From Beta vulgaris subsp. vulgaris (taxonomy: Eukaryota; Streptophyta; Magnoliopsida; Caryophyllales; Amaranthaceae): a stretch of DNA of 64,000 bases. A model generated the notes under the pieces. It did not search any database and was not told the origin of the DNA. It saw nothing but the letters and a program-made list of their open reading frames with translations. Within the stretch, counting starts at the first letter, position 1. Each line of letters starts with the position of its first letter. The stretch is taken from contig NC_079206.1 in assembly GCF_026745355.1 (NCBI RefSeq), forward strand, positions 41,027,536-41,091,535, given 5' to 3'. A program made the translations under genes and the position numbers. Positions 49,959 through 62,385 of the stretch are shown here, in pieces.

Positions 49959-50897
49959 TAAACATAGTTGGTTAGAGACTACACTACACACAATTTATAA
50001 GGAGCGATTTCCACGCTTCCAGCAAGTTGTTTAGTTTAGTTTAAAACATTGCGATGATCTCAGTAATTTATCTATAGAATTGTTTTTTTTTTATTTGGGC
50101 TGATTTGTGTTGTATGCATATCTTTTATTGGACTGTAAGGGTTTTTGTTAAACATGTTTAATTGTAAGGCCAACAACCAACTCACGAAGCCATACTGTCA
50201 GAATTCACTTTTTTGAACAAACCATATAGCTTTTCTACTATTTACTTTCCGATAAATGTCATTAATATATACAAAAACGCCGTCATTATATATATTACTT
50301 CTTACATTATAAGTCAAATCATATTTTGACCAGTAAGGGATAAAATCAAAAAACTTCGACCACCAAAGTGACTGCTTTTTTTTGTAAAAGGAGGTAGCAG
50401 TATTTCAGAGTTGAAAAAACTTATAGCAATGAGAAGAATCTATAAAGCAACAGGAAACACAATAATTCAACTTCCGTTAGTTCTCCATCCTAGGGAGGGG
50501 GGATCGGAGGGGCTAATGTTAGGCTCTGATGAGCATACCTTATCCAAGTAGATACCAATAGCACCATATAATAGTGCATCAAACAACATCATGCTTAAAC
50601 AAAGCAGAAAGCTAACCAAGATGATTCCTACATGGATCATTAGCATAAAATCTTCAGTCTTTATTAATTTTCTAATAGTAATTGTGTTTTTTCATACCTT
50701 GAGATTATTACTGTCTAGTATAATATAGTGTAAAAGAGATGTAAACTAATTAGAGATACCCAAGTGTTTATAGTTTGCTAACCTTATACTTGACCAATCT
50801 ATGCATATAATATTACCTTATGTAACTGAATCCCTAACTATATATGATGCATATAATACTTTTGAGGAGATGAAACTGATATGTGATTGTGTACCTT
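49959..50897. other. Spacer within the CACTA element, with a chimeric repair patch
   Basis: No gene. 50166-50195 is built from two exact matches to sites flanking and inside the B3 fragment (see findings). The rest is AT-rich. Confidence 0.5.
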
Positions 50898-52943
50898 CTA
50901 AACAAAGAATTCTCGGACAACATCAGATGTCAGCTTTGTTATGAGCTTCTGCAAGATGTCTTCAACCAGACTTTCCCTTGACTTGTCGAAGTGCTCCATT
51001 TTCTTTGGGTAATCTGCCTCAAGGTTTGCTTTCTTTTGCTCATAGTCTGCTTCAAGTTCCTTTCTCATGTCAGCAATCTCAGTCTTTTCGGCTTCCATGT
51101 CTGCCCTCACAACATCCATTACCTCTTTTGGCACCACATATGAACTAGCAGCAGCAACACTCTTCTTCAAGACCTTATTAGTGACCCCCTACCAAATAGC
51201 CGCCTACGACCAGGGTACTCCTTGTCCATCACACCCATAAAAGCATCTTTAGGGTCACTTTCATCTTCTATGGGTTGGTAACTCTTCATAGCTTCCTATA
51301 ATTCACATAAACAGAATTATAGGTAGCGAAATCAATATCAATATCAATATCCTAAATCAAGGTATCATAAACAAAATTATATTGTAGGCAGAATTATAGG
51401 CAGCAACATCCTAAAATCAACGTATCTAGTAATATCAACACATGGATAGCCAAAAATAACAATATCAGCATCCTAAATCAGCATATGAACGAACATACAA
51501 TTTTTCTTGCTGTATCCTCAAATGTATTAGCATATTTCTTCTTTTGATCTCTTGCACGAGTGCGCTCAAAGACTTGAGCCAACGAGGGGAACTGCTTGTT
51601 AGGATCTTCATTTTTCTACCCGAAAAAGAAAGAATCAGTTTACCATTACAAGGGCCACAATATAGAGTATTTACCATGCATTAAGTGAGATCTAACTGGA
51701 ATTAGTTTTATTGAGAGCTAATCTTTGGCTTCCTAACATACTCAAACTACACAAAAAAGTGACACTGGAGAGAACATTAGGGAAGTGACTTACCATTTCT
51801 TCACGTATCCTTGCAAAGCTTTTAGGTCTAGTAGTGTGATTGTTCTTTTGAGCTTTCCTTCGACTTTGATTAAGAGAACATCGGGCCTACACATACATGC
51901 ATAATAAAAAAGCTAGGTCCTATCAAAGATCACTTAAGTCCAAGGAATGAATGAGCTGGAGGGTGAGGTGTCCTTAGGAGCAGGAATTAGGGGACTTGGG
52001 AGAGATACAAATAATAGAGGAAAGAAAGGGTTAAGGTACCCAGAAATTGAGTGATTACTAGAGTAATTAGGAGAGATGTTGGCCTCTCGAAAGCCCTGAC
52101 TTATCTTGTAAACCTTGTTCTCATTAATCAATTTATCTATAATTCTGTGTCAATCCTTCTGTTCTTGCTGTGTTTACTGTTGTTGCTAGTATTATCACTT
52201 TTGTAGAAGGCAGGAGGTCTGGTTTGTTACATTTTCATTCCCTGTAAATATCCCAACAGGAGCTGAGAAAAGAATCAACACAATATGCCATCTTTTCGCT
52301 TTTCGAAACCTTAAGTCAAGTATTCAAATCCATTTAACTACCTTTCTTAATCTAATACTGGTATACTTGTATACATGGTCCTCCACCTTAACTGTTAGTT
52401 GCTTTTATATATAGTTTCATATTTGGAGTAAATGTTTAACTCAGTTGAGTTACCTGACACTCAAAACAATATCAGGCAAATACCTTTTCATCCATCTCAG
52501 ATTGTTGGTGGTGTACTTATGGTAATGCCTTTTCTTGAATCGGCACTTATGAATCCTCCAGGCAGCACCAATAGACTTTAGTACCCATTCCTTTCCTTCT
52601 TTGGGAACCAGGTATTTGGACTAAAGATGAAGAACAACATTATTAGTTTAGTACGTATCTTTGCCCAGTAGTGTTGATGTATTATTGCACTTAGAAGCAG
52701 ACACAAGACCTACCAAAACGTACTCCCACAACTTATCTTTGCCAGGCACCTTTCTCCAACTCTTATATGTCAGTGGAGCATTACCGTAGTCTCGAGCAAT
52801 GGTCCCTAAGAATCTTGAAAATTCACCTATTGTGTCCTTTTCAGGTGTGACTGGTCCAATAGGCTGTCCAAACTCATTCAAAATAATGGCCTCGCGCTTC
52901 TCAAGAAGGCGCATATGCACTGCATGCATCATAGTAGGACCCC
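50898..52943 (-). pseudogene. CACTA second gene, Transposase_24 (Ptta/En/Spm) exons
   Basis: Minus-strand exons with good splice sites: ~52943-52714 (MMHAVHMRLLEKREA, FGQPIGPVTPEKD), 52620-52484 (KEWVLKSIGAAWRIHK), 51886-51794 (HTTRPKSFARIREEM), 51615-51499 (FPSLAQVFERTRARD), and 51295-50898 ending in a charged coiled-coil tail of ~80 residues. This matches plant Transposase_24 family proteins, the CACTA partner related to TNPA that binds subterminal repeats. In the last exon a G5 run shifts the frame between RRLFGRG and VTNKVLKKS, by one base. The gene may be functional apart from this and the upstream exons. Confidence 0.8.
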
Positions 52944-52992
52944 TTCCAATCGCAAATAAGCAAAAAGTTCAAAGTAACTATAAACAAGCCAC

Positions 52993-52996
<4 letters not shown>

Positions 52997-53033
<37 letters not shown>

Positions 53034-53062
53034 TAATATATTATATATATATATATATATAT
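52997..53062. repeat. (AT)n microsatellite
   Basis: About 66 bases of near-perfect AT dinucleotides in an intron of the CACTA gene. Confidence 0.9.
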
Positions 53063-53535
53063 AAACAGAAGTTTATTCATCTTCAAGAGACCTAAGTACT
53101 CTGTTGCTGTGCTTCAAACAGAAGCTTTTTTTTGTCAAAAGTGAGATAAATATTTAAGAAATTAAAAAATGGAAAGAAGAGAAAAGAAAACAGAAGTTTC
53201 CTAGTAAAACCGAAAATAAGGAAGTGATCAATGCTCCTTCCTAAATCCACTCTCAACCAAATAAAATCTTCTACTTTCTTTGCTCTCAAGAGACCATTTT
53301 TTGCCTTACTCAGGTGCTTTTTTTTTTTAATTATGTTCTATGTGTCTATCATCAAGGAATTCTGAAAGTTGAAGATTACCTTAAGGCTCTATGTGTCTAC
53401 CTTCATCAAGGTGGTCAGGGTTCTAAAGATCTGACAGTAGAAAAACACATACACTGTAGATAGAATTTAGGAGTTATCATGTTGATCAAAAAGTGTTGTT
53501 TTATGTATTGATATGTCATTTTCTTTGTGTTGCAG

Positions 53536-54257
53536 ACATGCAAGGCATAATTAGAGTCTATTGTCGTGTTATGCCTCTAAGTGCCAAAGAAAAGACTGAT
53601 AACGAAAAGAACATTGTTATAAGTGGTGACGAGTTTACAGTTCAACATCCATGGAAAGATGAAAGGGCTAAGCAACATATCTATGATCATGTATTTGATG
53701 GAAGTGCAAAATCGGAGATGTTTTGCAGGATACAAAGGCAAGTTCTGAGTACTTAATGAACCTTTCCATGTTATTCGCATCTATTTTTGGGTGGCCAAAA
53801 TTCATCATATATTTTGATCACAAACTTTATCCCCACATTTTTAAAATCTTTCCTAATGAATTTCTTAAATTTTGTTTATTTTTGCTAAATTAGGAAAAAA
53901 CCTTGAGAGAAGGATTTCCTCTTTGTACTCTTATAAAAAAAAAATAAAAAATTGAAAGAGTGAATTCATATAATGTCAGATTTCTGTAGCCTATTAGTTA
54001 ACTTGTGCATATGCTGTCAACTGCATGTGTTTTATTTTCATGCAGTATTTAGTTCAATCTGCTGTGGACGGATACAATGTTTGCATATTTGCTTATGGTC
54101 AAACTGGTTCCGGAAAGACGTATACTATTTATGGAACAGAAAGTGAACCTGGACTTACCCCACTTGCCACTTCGGAAATTTTCAAGGTTTTGAAAAGAGA
54201 CAACAAAAAGTTTTCATTTTCATTGAAGATAGCCACTTTTGATGAACTTATTATGTA
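53536..54257 (+). pseudogene. Kinesin-14 (KCBP-like) motor domain fragment, captured
   Basis: Two exons on plus. Exon 1 (from 53536, after a TTGCAG acceptor, to ~53733) reads MQGIIRVYCRV, DEFTVQHPWKDERAKQH and YDHVFDG, the start of a kinesin motor. Exon 2 (from 54046, after a TGCAG acceptor) reads [18 protein letters not shown] followed by the intact P-loop GQTGSGKT and ends near FSFSLK at ~54224, then runs into unrelated sequence and a stop. The wording is closest to the calmodulin-binding kinesin KCBP/ZWICHEL. Exon 1 is damaged near its end and its donor is GC rather than GT. Only the N-terminal third of a motor domain is present, so no motor activity is expected. Confidence 0.85.
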
Positions 54258-54311
54258 AATTACTCAGATTCTACACATTAATTAGCAAATTGCAACTTCA
54301 TTACCCAAGAA

Positions 54312-56478
54312 TTAAGAGTTGTTTTTGTAATTAGTTATTACTTTACTTTGCTGTTCAGTCTCATTCACAGTGTTTTGTTCAGCCTCGTTATCATCCACAT
54401 CCTCATTGTCACTATCATCCATCTCCTCTTTATCACTATCAACTTCCTCATCATTGCCATCATCATCAGCACCTTCATCATTTTCTTTTGCTGCTGATTC
54501 ACCGTCATCTGCTGGGTTTTGAGATTCTCCATCACTTTTATCCTCTTCATCTACATTGACATGTCGTGTTTCATCCAATTCTATCACAGACACAATTTGT
54601 ATGTTAGAATCACATGCATTTGCAGGGTCCATATTAATTCAACTGCACAAAAAAGATTTACTTAAGAGCCATTCTAAGTCTGCATCAACCACAAGTTGAT
54701 TTTCAAGACAACCACTAAAGGTGTAGGAGTTTCCAAGGCGGCTTCATGATTTGGTTGTTTCTTCTTCAAGATCAATTCAGCCATAGTTGGTGCTTTCCCT
54801 TTTCCATTTTCACCAACTTGTCTCCGTTGTGTTTACTCTGCTTTAGAAGTTTGTTTAGCATCATTGGAGGTACATACTTTTGGGAAGGAGCAGATGATCG
54901 AGTCATCACCTGTTTATGTAACAAACTTAAATCAATGGCCATACCAAAATACAAAGTTAGACTACCAAATTCTCCATCCAATCCATCTCACTAAATTGAC
55001 ACTTGTATCATCCCACATTACATGTCACTTATAATAGCAAAACATCAATTATCAATTCTAAGCTATGAAGTGCAATAACCAAACCAAGATGATAAATAAA
55101 TAAGTAGCTTCAAACAAAATAGGGTTCCGAAGACCGACTAACTGGCTTAGTGGGTTCAAAATCTGCTGTAGCACTTCCTTCCTGCAGTATAGAAAACATG
55201 ATTGTCATGAGAATTGATGCATAATCAGCAGATCACATAAACCATTACATCCATATAACAACCAAAAACATATTCTTGCACTACAAATTTTTTAAAAAAA
55301 GCTTACTGTTCTTTCCAGTTTTGTCACCCATCCACAACACAAACACAAAAAAAAGAAGTGTAAGCAAGAAAATACGATGAAAAAAGGGACCCATACACCG
55401 GATGTCGTAACTTCAAGGCATTATTAACAAAAAATAAAAAAAAAAACATAATTGTTGGGTTTGAAATCAGAAGCTCGCAAGTAAATCACAGAACTGTTGG
55501 TATCTAAAGGGTTCTTTTGCCGTCTACAAGAGGTTGGATTAAATATTGAGATGCATCTCAGAGTTGTAAGTTTCCTTGCTACATATATATGCCTCCTATT
55601 ACCTTTTCTGTCTTATTGTTGTCTATGTTATTCCCTGTTCATCTTTGCAAAACAGTGGTGGTTGTTCCTAATTTGTTGGTGGTTTTCTGTCCTGATCAGG
55701 TTAATGTTGTTGGCCGTTTGCTTACATTGACACCATGTTCAGAGGAACTTCTTTGGGTGTTGTGGGTACTTTCCTCTTTTTTCTGTGAATTCTCTTATCT
55801 GTTAAATACTATATATATGGGAGCCTGCTCATAGGAAATAGTATGAAATGTTCTCTAATGTTCTTTCTGAACATGTGCATGATCTTGTTATTTTGGGCAA
55901 GAGTTCCATGATGATCCATTTTTAGACTCTGAAAAAGGGAAGGCCAGAAGGAAGAAAGCTCAATTTCCTAGAGAAGACTTAACCTAATTGTCAAGAAGAA
56001 TAAGTCTTCATTTCCTTGATAGAGTAACCACTTGGAATAAGGAAATAAGCCCATTGACAAGCAGAAAGAGGATGCCTTGGGAGGTGTAAGATTTATGGGA
56101 CAAGGCGATTCCAAATATTACTTCTGTCATTTCAATTTGTTTGAAGAAGTTTTCTCAGATCAATAAGCGATAATAGTCACAATAACGTACCAATTTCGAA
56201 ACTGCTTTAGCATGATTTGACCTTTGTTGTTCCTCCTCTTGCTCTTCTTCACTAGATTGACTACCAGGAGAATAATCAGGATCCTTGTTTCCCTCTTTAG
56301 ATCCCTTTACTTTCTCTTTCCTTTTTTTGTTCTTTTTGTTGTCCACCAAATTCGTCAATGACCTGCTTATGTGTAGGATTCCAGACTCAAGCAATCTGGT
56401 CCTGCACTCCTCAGCTCGCTGCATTCTGCCTTTCTCATAAGCATTCATCATCTTCAAAGCCTTACTTCCCTTTGCCAT
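54312..56478 (-). pseudogene. Upstream exons of the Transposase_24-type CACTA gene
   Basis: Candidate minus-strand exons: 56478-56191 (ATG, MAKGSKALKMMNAYEKGRMQ, then a Lys-rich and Glu/Gln-rich stretch, 96 codons to a GTACGT donor); 55181-55143 (13 codons); from 54909 after an AAACAG acceptor (VMTRSSAPSQKYVPPMM); and an acidic open frame 54632-54312 of 106 codons, about half Asp/Glu. Splice sites and order fit a gene that continues into the exons at 52943-50898. The plus-strand captured pieces lie in its introns. Joining of the acidic exon is uncertain. Confidence 0.5.
55492..55987 (+). pseudogene. Unidentified three-exon gene fragment, probably captured
   Basis: Plus-strand exons with consensus junctions: 55492-55565 (SKGFFCRLQEVGLNIEMHLR, donor GTAAGT), 55700-55765 (VNVVGRLLTLTPCSEELLW, acceptor GATCAG, donor GTACTT), and from ~55912 to a TAA at 55985-55987 (FHDDPFLDSEKGKARRKKAQ). 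The frames read through all three. It is unlike CACTA proteins and runs opposite to the element's genes, like the B3 and kinesin pieces. I do not recognise the family. Confidence 0.5.
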
Positions 56479-56736
56479 TTGTAACCTACACATTACATTA
56501 GAAACTGATTCAGTAGCAATCTCATTAACAAGGCATGTTCAGATAATAAAATCTACAATAATTCAAGTTAAAGGTACAACAAAGCACTGAAACAGATTCA
56601 TCATGCAGATTCAGATACCTTGAAAAAGAGCATGAAAAACAGTTGGAAGTATCATTAACAAAGAATAAGTAGCAGATTGAACATGCATTAACTAATTAAT
56701 AAGACAACCTCAAAAAAAGTAATCTATACGTTCAAA

Positions 56737-59700
56737 TCATTCAGCAACATTGTCGAAATCCTCATCTGCTTCCATCCAATCCCACACGGTATCATCAAAA
56801 TCTGAGTCTTCATGGTTTTGCTCATCTGTTGCAACACCATCAAGAGTGAGATTTGCATCCATTACCATAGGCTCTATATCTTCCATGGATAAGTTAATTT
56901 TTGTATCATCAATACTAACAAGGGAAGTCGAGCCATTGTCTTCGGGCACACACCTATTAGAGTGTGCAACCTCTTAACCTTCCCCAAAATCATAAATGTC
57001 CCTTGGAATTGCATTCATAACATAATTCAACCTCGAGCTAATAGGATCTGGAGCATACCAAACTTGGTGCACTTGAGACGGCAAAACAAAGGGATCATCC
57101 AAGGAACAAAACTTGTTGAAATTAACACAAGGAAGCCCATAGTTATCCTTGTCCTCTTGGTACCACTCACACTGAAACAAAACAACGCTAAACTTAGACC
57201 AATAATTCAGCTCTATATTTTCAAGTATCGAACCGAAGTAAGCCACCTTCCCCAAAACTGGATTCTTGTCCTTAGTGCTTGCAAAGCTTGGAGTTAATGC
57301 AACTAAAGATACACCACTATTTTGAGTTTTACATCTACTATCACATTCTTTGGTGTAAAATCTAAAGCCATTAACGTAATAGCCTGAATATCTCTTTGCT
57401 GTAGCACTTGGACCTTTAGCTAACCAAAAGATGTGATCCGGGACATCGCTCACCACTGCTTTATTTCTTAACCACTTAGTAAACTCATGGCTATGGTCTC
57501 GTGCCTGAGCCCACTTACTTTTCCTTGACTGACAACTAGCATATAGTTCATGGTCACTGCATTAAAATTTTCAAAAAGAATTATGAGCAGGTAAGTTAGT
57601 AAGTTGGTAAGTTAATTAATGCTATTATTTATCTTTACCTGATATACTCATTGACTTCTTTACTATCAGAATTGAACAAGGCATATCGATGCGCCTGTTC
57701 AAGGGAATTAGCATACAAAGTGAATAAGTTGCCTTTCCTTCTCTTCTTTCCTCCCAATGGATGACCAATCCTTCTAAATATGATAACATCCGATTTACCT
57801 TCCTTGTCTTCACTGGAATGAGTTGACTTCACTCCTTGCATATACCGTGCAAGAAAATTAGAGCATTCATCTAACCAATACCCTTCTACCATGGATCCCT
57901 CTGGATGGCTTCGATTATGCACATATGACTTTAATGTACAGAGATATCTTTCAATGAAGTACATACAACGCCCATGCACAGGACCCCCAAGCTTAACTTG
58001 AGCCACTAAATGAACAGGAAGATGTACCATAATATCAAAGAATGAAGGTACAAATATCTTCTCAAGTTCACATAATGTCTCAGTATTATATCAGTTTCCA
58101 AGCTATCAAGGTGTTTTGGATCAATAACCTTGCCGCAAAGCTTTCGAAAGAAAGCTCCAAGCCTAATGAGAGGAATTGCCACATGTTTGGGTAAAGATTT
58201 TCTCACAGCAACTTGTAGTAGGTAATGCAATATAATGCGTGCATCATGACTTTTATACCCAACAACTTTCCTTTCGGAGGAATGCACACAACGAGGAATA
58301 TTAGATGCACACCCATATGGTAGTTTTGCTTCCTTCAATGCTCGACATAATATATCTTTCTCTTGAGGTGACATAGAAAAGCTCCCTTTTTTTGAAGAAA
58401 ACATGTTTACCATCATCTGCAAGTTGATGATGCAACTCTTCTTTGAGACCTAAATCCATAAGATCAAATCTACCTTTTGCATGATCCTTTGTTTTCCATT
58501 TAATATCCAACAAAGTCCTAAGTAGATTATCACAAAGGTTTTTTTCAATGTGCATCACATCCAGATTATGCCGACAAGAAATATCCTTCCAATATGGCAA
58601 GTCAAAAAACCTTGGTCTTTTTTTCATGGATACTGGGGATCATTCCTCCTCCTAACATTTTTTCCAAACAAATTTTCAAAATTCAACAACTCACTATGAA
58701 CTTCGATCCAAGTTAAGGGTTTTGGAGGAGGTCGTTGCTCCTCTTTTCCATTGAAAGCCTTCTTACTACTTCGAAAAGGATGATTTGCATCCAATAGTCT
58801 TCGAAAGTCCATGTAACACATCTTTCTACTATTCTTCAAATACAAGGGGGAGTTTCAAAATTGCACTCAGACATGCAAATTTACCCTTGGTTTTCCAACC
58901 AGACAACATTGATACCCTGGAAAATCACTAATGGTCCACATTAATGCAGCATGCAATTGAAAAGTTTGATCATTGTACTTATCATATGTTGAACTCCATT
59001 ATTCCACAAATCTAAAAGTTCTTCCTTCAAGGGTTGCATGTAGACATCAATATTATTCCTGGAGACTCGGCCAGGATCAGCAAGGACAACATAAGGTACT
59101 CCTGCTTCATAAACATCCAAGGGGTAAATTATAATTGATTAAAACACAGCCATTGCTATGTGCAATGGTCATTGTTCGAAAGATTGAACCCATCACTAGC
59201 TAACCCAAACGGACATTTCTAGAGTCCTTGGAAAAATTTGGATACAAAGAATCAAAATTTTTCCATGCAATCCATCCGCCGGATGACGTAGATTCCATCT
59301 TCCTCACGTTCATCAGCATGCCAAGCCATGGATTTGCTGTCTGGGAACACATGAACAACCTTTGAAGCCTAGGTTTGAATGAGAAAATGCCATAATACCT
59401 TGGCCGGAATGCGAGACTTCTTCTTAGAAGCGTTAGCTATACCATTATCCTTAATTCTCTTCCGGTTGTTTCCATTTTGATGTATGGCAAACATGACATT
59501 CTTTTTGCTCTTCATATTCTTTCCAATATAACATGCAATCATTAGGGCATGCGTGAATTTTCCGATAATCAAGTCCCAAATCTCTTATTATTTTTTTAGC
59601 TTCATTAAAATTTGAAGGAAGGTTGGCATTGGGAATAACCTCTTTCCAAAGCTTAAGAAGATAATCAAAAGCCACATTACTAAGACCATGAAGAGTCTTG

Positions 59701-60163
59701 AAAGGAGGAGTCGAATGATGAAAGATACTTTGAAAAGGTCTTACATCCATGAAACAACTCTTGGTTGCTTCTTCCACCAATCTATAAACTTTCTAGCTTC
59801 CAATTTGGCCCTTGGGATTCCCAGCCCCCACTATGGTCTCTCTGAACCGATCATGCATTAATTCATCTATGCTATCATGCATGACAAAGTTATCTTCTTC
59901 CATAACATCGACTTGCCCCATGGATACATGATCCTCCCCATGGAAACTCCAAATTTCATAGTCATCCACAAACCATCCACTTTTAAGTGATCATAGACTT
60001 CACTTCTATGACACCAATACCGATTCTTACATTGCTTGCATGGACATCTAATTTGATTCCCTCGGGATGCCTTAGCAAATGAAGCATTAAGAAAATTAAC
60101 CAATCCATTTTCAAATTCAGGCAAGCGTCTAGGTAGCCTCATCCAACTCCTATCCTCCCTCAT
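56737..60163 (-). pseudogene. CACTA TNP2-type transposase, decayed
   Basis: From the ATG at 60163: transposase-associated zinc domain (RSWMRLPRRLPEFENGL, IRCPCKQCKN); N-terminal part with PNDCMLYWKEYE and CHVCHTSKW; the TNP2 (Transposase_21) core from ~59370 to 58860, heavily interrupted; then LDVMHIEKNLCDNLLRTLL, a DUF4218-like region (MVHLPVHLVAQVKLGGPVHG, YMERYL-type YFIERYLCTLK) and a DUF4216-like region (VLFQCEWY). An intron 57638-57557 has clean GT-AG ends. A lone TAA at ~56974 separates the C-terminus, which continues in frame to VWDWMEADEDFDNVAE and a stop at 56737. Several single-base shifts (e.g. near 59990) break it. The protein would cut the element ends. Confidence 0.85.
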
Positions 60164-61406
60164 ACTAGCCTGAAATTTTTAGTCAACTAACGTGAAATTT
60201 TAAATTTAAATGATAAAATTTCATACATAAAAATATAAATGATATATCATTGACAAACACTTTAAATGAAACCATTATCATCAACCAATGAAACTTATAT
60301 AGTTGAAATACTACTATAAACGCACGAACAACAATATTATAGGAATTACCACTAAAATTTAACCCAATTATTGTAATTGACTCCACGATATGCATAGAAT
60401 TTCATGAAGATGAGAAAATATTTTCAATTGCCAAAGCCTTTGAAATACTAGCAATGAATCTTGAGATAACTTAGTCTTACGGTGCCAACATTAGTCAACT
60501 TTAAATTTACAAAACAAATGGCATCACAATAATAGCTACAGAAGTAGAGCTATACAGCAGTGATGCAACAACGAGCACAACAATAATGACGACAACCAGT
60601 AGAAGAATAAAAAAAGAAACATCAAACCTAGCATCCGAAACTTTAAACTTAGAAACAACTTAAAATAACAAAGATAAAACATTAAGAGTTACAATAGCCA
60701 CAAGATGATGAGTTAATCTCAATCACCTTAGTTTTAACTTAAACACACTAAGACACTAATTTCTTAGACTTTTTGAACCATCTTAATTTTCCCCAAGTTT
60801 CTTCCAAAAATCTCCTGTTATAAATTATAACAGTTAAGAATACACGACATAAACATCCAAGTCCCAGATGAACACAAGATAAAAGCTGCAGCATAACATA
60901 ACATCTAACACATAAATTAGTACTAAAATTAATTTCCAAAGAGCAGCTGATGTAAGGACATTCCCATTTTTAATCACTATATTTAAGAATCAATACTGCA
61001 ATTAACATCACTAAACCAATTGCCAAATCCTAGTCTTTTTGATTCACTACATTTGTATTTCATTTTTTTCGTGGTGGAAGTGGTCTAGCAGTTGGCAACG
61101 ACAAAAAAATCTATACTTGAAATACAATTGCTGCCAAAATTGATCTGAAAACCAAGTTGCTGATTGTTTCATTATTTTCCTTGAAGATGGTCGCTTTCAT
61201 ATTGAAATATGTATATAATCAGAGTAGCATACAAATTTATTGAGATCAAGAAAATCATTGAAGAAGCGGAGTTTGTGTTTTACAACATTTATTTGGACAG
61301 AGTCTGGGAAAGCTTCAATTTTCTGGGCTAATTTATGCCTGCACAGCGTCTCAGGAGGATGGAACATTCAGGAATATGCTCTTGTGGAATAGAGCAGCTA
61401 GTTAAA
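60164..61406. other. CACTA leader/intron region without a recognisable gene
   Basis: Upstream of the TNP2-type gene on minus. Only short open frames are seen. Confidence 0.4.
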
Positions 61407-62385
61407 GTTATTGTGGGCTATCACTTTTAAAGGTGACACGCTCTAGGTTCAGAGTGTACATGCCTACTACATTACGACATTAAGAGGCATACAGCGGACA
61501 ATATGAGGATTAGCAAGCAAGGTTCTTAGATGCTAAGGAAGATAATTGCAGCTAGAGAGCTAGTTGGTAATTATGGAGGTTGGTATACTTTTATAAAAAA
61601 TGATCTTTTTACAAAGTGTTTTCAAATATCGTTATCTAACTATCTTGATAAAAATCTTTTAAAGACCTAGTATATATCTTTCGAAAACCTATCGCGACCC
61701 AACTCCCAAACCTATATATTATCTCCTAACCATTCATATAACACTCATCTCATGTAAATGTGATTCTCTCTTATTGGAAATGAATAGTTCCTAGTAATAA
61801 TTCACTGTCAGAAGTTGAGCTTCAGTATTTTATGAATCCAGGTCAGACCATAATTATGCTTATTTTTAATTTTATTTTCAATAATGTAGTATACTTGATT
61901 GATGAAATTAATCTAATAATTCTATTTCTACTTTTTTTTTTTTTTTTCAGGGATTATTATTGGGTTTCAGAAATTTTCAGTATTTGGGTTCTCGACAAAC
62001 ACAATCTCCCAACAAATCTCTCTCAAGACACTCGCACACCTTCATCACCCTCTAATTATTTTCCACCGCCTAATACAGTAATACTAATCTCCTCACAAAA
62101 ACTCACCACAATTTATCAACTCCATATCACCCTGCACCACATCACCAGATCACACCATATTCACCTTCATAATTCCTACAGCACCTAATACATATGAATT
62201 GATTCCCCTTAATTCCAAAGTCACCAATATTCGTTCAACGCACCTCATACAAAAACACTACAACAATATAAATCATAATCACAAACGAATCAGAACACAT
62301 ACTACAACTATAAAACCCTTGGTTCAATCAGAACACACTCTGAACCTACAGCGTGTCACCTTTAAAAGTGATAGCCCACAATAAC
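61407..62385. mobile_element. Small TIR element, 51-bp near-perfect ends
   Basis: 61407-61457 and 62335-62385 are inverted copies with one mismatch; both start GTTATTGTGGGCTATCAC and contain TTTAAAGGTGACACGCT. The interior encodes nothing known. No matching target duplication was seen. It is nested in the CACTA element. Confidence 0.75.

Noticed and set aside
54365..54550. Met-rich minus-strand open frame
   Set aside because: It is another frame of the acidic exon at 54632-54312.
57625..57813. Separate small minus-strand gene
   Set aside because: It overlaps the TNP2-type frame 58030-57635 in another frame and is a shadow of it.
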